Shown piece by piece: positions 60,365 through 64,000 of a DNA stretch of 64,000 nucleotides (its first letter is position 1; each line of letters begins with the position of its first letter). This DNA is from Prorocentrum cordatum (lineage: Eukaryota; Sar; Dinophyceae; Prorocentrales; Prorocentraceae). Where the stretch lies: positions 480,509-544,508 of the forward strand of contig CAUYUJ010016482.1 in assembly GCA_963575745.1 (NCBI GenBank). Reading direction: 5' to 3'. The notes under the pieces are model-generated. The model was not told where the DNA came from and made no database searches. It saw nothing but the letters and a program-made list of their open reading frames with translations. The translations under genes were made by a program, and so were the position numbers.

Positions 60365-61555
60365 CCCCCCTCCTCTCGTCGTGGTCGTCGTCGCTGCGGC
60401 GAGCCAGCTGCCTGTCCATCTTGGGGTCGGTTTGCCGCGGGTCGGCGCGTGCGCCGCCAGCGCTGCTGCTGGCCAGGCCGACAGTCCGCCGCTTGCCAGG
60501 GCCCGGGTCGCCGGCCTTTGAGACGCGCGTGCCCCGCTGGCCCGGGTTCTTCTGCAGGCTTCGAATGGAGACTTCCGACGAGGCCCCCGGGGCGTTCCCG
60601 CAGGTTTCGAAGCCTTTGGAACTGCTCGGCGGTCATCGTGGCCATTCCGAGGCCCCCCCGCCGGAGGTCATGGGAGGTTTTCGGGCGCCTTCCAAGAATC
60701 CCCCCGCGCCTTGTTTCCGCGCCAGTTTGCGCTTGCATCCACCCGGCCCCGTTTTTTCAACGTTCTTTCCCAATATTATCTACTCTTTCGCTTTCCATTT
60801 TAATGTTTATTTCGTTCGTGCTCCATTGCGCTATTCCTCTGTTTTTCGCGCTCCGCCCGCCCCCCCCCCTCCCCGGCTGCCCCACCCCGCCCCAACAATC
60901 TCCGCCCCCCCCCCCCCGCTGCCCCTCCTCCAGATTCCTCCGTGCGCCCGCCGCTCCTCCGCGCCCCTCCCGGCCCTTCCCCCCGCCTCTTCGCCGCCCC
61001 TCCTCTTGATGCCCTACTCTTGTCCAATCCATCCCAATCCATTCCGCGCCCCCGCGCCCCACTCGACGTGGTTGCAGTTATCATTATCTTCCCGCCCCGC
61101 CTTCCCGACGTCCCGCTTGTTCTCAGGGTTCCGCGAAATTTGTTTCTGACGCCAGTTCGCAGCTGTGCGCCCCCCCGTGGGGCTATCCGCGATGTGTTCT
61201 TCCAAGGGGGCGTTGCGTGGCGCCGTCGATGGCGCGACCCGCGGCGAAGCTCATCGTTGACCTGCATTGTAGTGGCTGGCGCAAGCCATGGCACAAGCTG
61301 AATCGCCACTCACAGCGCAAGTCATCGCCCCCCTCCTTCTTCTTGCCCCCCCAATCCTTCCTCCGATCCCTTGCGCCCTCATTCTCCGCAGTTTTCTGCT
61401 ACTTTTGGTTTTCAAGGGCTTCGCCAACCACGCGTGGCAGGGGGTGAATGTGCTCCCAAAGTGGGGCGCGATCGAAGACGAGAGGGGGCGGGTATCCAGG
61501 GTTTGGGATGTGCATGTTGAATGGCGCGCGAGCAGAAAAGAGCGAACAGTGTGAA
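60365..61555. other. No gene seen; C-homopolymers near 60858-60920
   Basis: Pyrimidine-rich with several C runs. Long Pro/Leu/Ser frames are compositional. Confidence 0.5.
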
Positions 61556-61557
61556 AC

Positions 61558-61770
61558 GGATGTTGTTGTTGTTGTTGTCGTTGCTGTTGCTGTCGTTGTG
61601 GTTTTTGTTGTTTTTGTCGTTGTGGTTGTTGTTGTCGTGTTTGTTGCTGTCGTCGTCGCTGTTACGGTTGCTGAAGTAATTGTTGTTGTGCTTGTTTTTG
61701 TTGTCGTCGTTGTTGTTGTTCGTGTTGTTAAGATTGTTGTTGTTGCTGTGGTTGAATGCGAAGTATTAAA
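61558..61770. repeat. (TTG)n/(TCG)n tract
   Basis: TTG triplets with GTCG and CTG variants; poly-Val frame is an artefact. Confidence 0.9.
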
Positions 61771-61889
61771 CGAGTATTATTGTTGGACCCCTTTATAACA
61801 GCGTTTTGACACTCTCGCCGAGGCGCCGGCTACGTGTTCATAAAAAAGAGGCTCGCGCTCGAGCGGTTTCAGGGACCACCAAAAACCGA

Positions 61890-62850
61890 CCCCCCAACAG
61901 CAACAACAACAACAACAACAACGCTCCCGCTCGATATTTTTTCCTTTTTTTATGCAGGGCTTGTGTTTTAGCTCGCCGCCGACAGCCGCCGTCTCAACAA
62001 AACCAGCGCTCCCGCTCGAGACTTCTTCCTGAAACCTCGCACTGGCGCGCTAGTCTTTCTGTCATCGGCGCCGCCCCCAACAAAAACAACGTTCCTGCTC
62101 GAGGTTTCCTCGCTTTTCTACTCAAGGCGGTGCTCCTCTTCGCTACCGAAAACCGCCACCCCGACAAAACCAGCGCTCCCGCCTGAGACTTCCTTCCGTT
62201 TTACGCTACGTTGGCGCCCAAGTTTCTTTTGAGTTGGCGCCGCCCCCAGCATAAACAACGCTCCCGATCGAGGTTTCCTCCCTTTTTCCTGAAGGCGGTG
62301 CTGTTCCTCGCCGCCGACAACCCCCGTCCCGACAAAACCACGGTTCACGCTCGATGTTCCCTCCCTTCTTAGTCCACTCGGTGTTCCTCCTCGCCACCGA
62401 AAACCGCCGCCCCGGCAAAACCAGCGCTCCCGGCCGAGACGGCCTTCCGTTTTACGGTGGATTGGGGCCGTACTTTTTTTTGCATTGGCGTCGCTCCCAA
62501 TCAAAGCAACGCCGACGGCCCCCGTCCCGACAAAACCACGGTTCCCGCTCGATGCTTTTTCCTTTCGTGCTCAAGGCGGTGTTTTCCTCGCCGCCGAAAG
62601 CCGCCGTCCCAACAAAAGCAGCGCTCCCGCTCGAGATTTCGTTTTGATTTACGCTGAACCAGCGCCATATTCTCTTCAGCATTGGCGCCGCTCCCAGCAA
62701 CAACACCAGCCCTGCTCGAGACTTCCTCCCTTTCTACTCAGGGCCAAGTCCTTGCCTCACCGCCGAGAGCCCCCATCCCCACCAAGGCAATCCTGTCGTT
62801 CGATACTTCCTTGTGCTTTACCCTTCGCTGGGGTTCCACTGGCGGCTTCG
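61890..62850. repeat. About 83-bp tandem repeat with alternating subtypes, about 11 units
   Basis: Landmark ACAAAACCAGCGCTCCCGC, then TCGAGACTTCCTTC or TCGAGGTTTCCTC, recurs near 61910, 61997, 62080, 62164, 62247, 62331, 62413, 62525, 62609, 62695 and 62780. One subtype continues with CTCAAGGCGGTG..CTCGCCGCCGAAA, the other with TTTTACGCT..TTGGCGCC. Confidence 0.9.
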
Positions 62851-63028
62851 CATTGGCGCAGCAAGGCGCGGGCATGTGTTTCCGAGGTTCCTCGGAGGAG
62901 GTGTTTGCAAGACCTCATTGGGCGGGATATCTGGGAATGAGAATAACGGGTCCCGCTATAGAGCCGGAGTCCCCCATTGTGCGAATGTTTAACATTCTTC
63001 TTGTGGAAACATCGCGCATGAGGATGAA
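62851..63028. other. No gene seen
   Basis: Spacer between the 83-bp array and the TTG array. Confidence 0.5.
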
Positions 63029-63029
63029 T

Positions 63030-63132
63030 TGATTGTTGCTGTTGATGTTGTCGTTGTTGTTCTTGATGTTGTTGTCGTCGTTGTCGTCGTTGGTGTTGTT
63101 GTTGACGATGTTGATGTTGTCGGTGTTGTTGC

Positions 63133-63182
<50 letters not shown>

Positions 63183-63450
63183 TTCTTGTTGGTTTGAACA
63201 TTAATGTTGTTGGTGTCGTTGTTGATGGCGGTGTTGCTGTTGTTTTTGTTGTTTATGCTGTTGGTCGGTTAAGTTGTCGTTCAAGTTGGCGTTAACATTG
63301 TTGCCGTTGTTGTTGGTGTTGGTGGTGTGTTTGTTGTTGTTGTTGTTGTTGTTGGTGTTGGTGTTGTTGTCGTTGTTGTTGTTGTTGTAATTGCTTGTGT
63401 GCTTAAATTGTTGCTCTAGTTGGTGTTAGTATTGTTGTTGATGATGTTGT
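63030..63450. repeat. (TTG)n array
   Basis: TTG triplets with GATG and GTCG variants; purest at 63130-63180. Confidence 0.95.
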
Positions 63451-63660
63451 TGCTGTTGTCCTCCACGGCCTCTGTTCGGGAGGGAGAGCACTCCAGGGCC
63501 ACCACGCCGGTCGGCCTCCCAGCGCCTGTTTCCTCCTCCCCCTCTTTCGCACGCGGGCTACTTCGTGATGCCGTGTCCCGGTCTCGCCCCGACCCGCGTG
63601 CGGATCGCCCCCTGCCGCGCGGCGACGGAATTGGTGGGCCGATTTCCCATGTCTGCTATA
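63451..63660. other. No gene seen
   Basis: Short GC-rich spacer. Confidence 0.5.
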
Positions 63661-63662
63661 GG

Positions 63663-63845
63663 TCGGAGGAGGAGGAGGAGGAGGAGGAGGAGGAGGAGGA
63701 GGATGATGTCCAGGAGGAGGAGGAGGAGGAGGAGGAGGAGGAGGAGGAGGAGGTGTAGGAGGAGGAGGAGCTAGAGGAGTAGGAGGAGGAGGAGAAGGAG
63801 GAGGCGGAGGAGGAGGAGGAGGAAGTCCAGGAGGAGGAGGAGGAC
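63663..63845. repeat. (GGA)n tract
   Basis: GGA triplets with GATGATGTCCA and TGTAGGA breaks, close to the right edge of the window. Confidence 0.95.
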
Positions 63846-64000
63846 CAGTGGAAACCCAAGAGTCATCAACGATGTTTGAGTCAACCCTCCCTCCAGGCTC
63901 CCTCTTCACAGGCCCCTACAACGGTTCGTTTCCATTGAGGGGACGCCCCGCTGGAAGACAACAGTCTGAGGATCCTGAAGCGTGCCAAAACATTGTTCTC

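Noticed and set aside
1-64000. rRNA, tRNA, snRNA or SL RNA genes
   Set aside because: I looked for leader gene context, B-box-like GGTTCGA with paired stems and rRNA landmarks and found none I could support by eye; a covariance-model scan would be decisive.

Overview
The window looks like nuclear DNA of a dinoflagellate. The strongest evidence is at 30166-30218, where a near-complete dinoflagellate spliced leader is followed directly by two truncated leader relics. This is the signature of mRNAs that were trans-spliced, reverse-transcribed and reinserted. A further leader relic lies at 59871-59884. High GC, very long trinucleotide and minisatellite arrays, a GC-AG intron with a direct repeat at its borders, and degenerate LINE-type retroelements fit the same lineage. 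Genus cannot be set from the sequence. Many of the long open frames are low-complexity artefacts of GGA, CAT, TCG and TTG arrays and are not genes.

Layout. 0-3.7 kb: GGA/GGCA arrays, a zinc-ribbon protein end (80-726, +) and a minus-strand hypothetical protein with a C2H2-like finger (2702-3655). 3.7-5.4 kb: minisatellites. 5.9-7.3 kb and 9.0-9.4 kb: decayed LINE fragments on the minus strand. 8.6-11.6 kb: a G-rich higher-order array (9.8-11.0 kb) bracketed by two arrays of one 16-18 bp minisatellite. 11.8-19.0 kb: non-autonomous inverted-repeat elements of several families, foldbacks and a 1 kb TCG/TTG array. 19.2-23.4 kb: the most gene-like region, a run of plus-strand coding segments of unknown function. 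23.7 kb: a 156 bp nested palindrome. 24.25-26.0 kb: a 90 bp satellite that abuts the last exons of a Pif1-like helicase (25.99-26.48 kb). 27.6 kb: a second zinc-ribbon end. 29.5-34.1 kb: a CAT array, the leader relics and a full-length but broken APE-type LINE. 34-64 kb: almost wholly repeats, including a 73 bp satellite, a 12 bp CTCGTTCCCGCC array, a 700 bp GGA tract, a 1 kb tandem segmental duplication and an 83 bp array.

How it works together. I see no operon-like or pathway grouping. The region reads as a retroelement and repeat landscape. Three mobile mechanisms leave visible marks: LINE reverse transcription (LINE bodies and leader relics), non-autonomous inverted-repeat elements (families A and B and a GTGG/GGA foldback), and satellite expansion from a dispersed element (the 90 bp family has diverged relatives at 27.2, 43.9-44.3 and 48.2-48.4 kb). 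Family names A, B, F3-F7 are mine, assigned by eye from matches within this window only.
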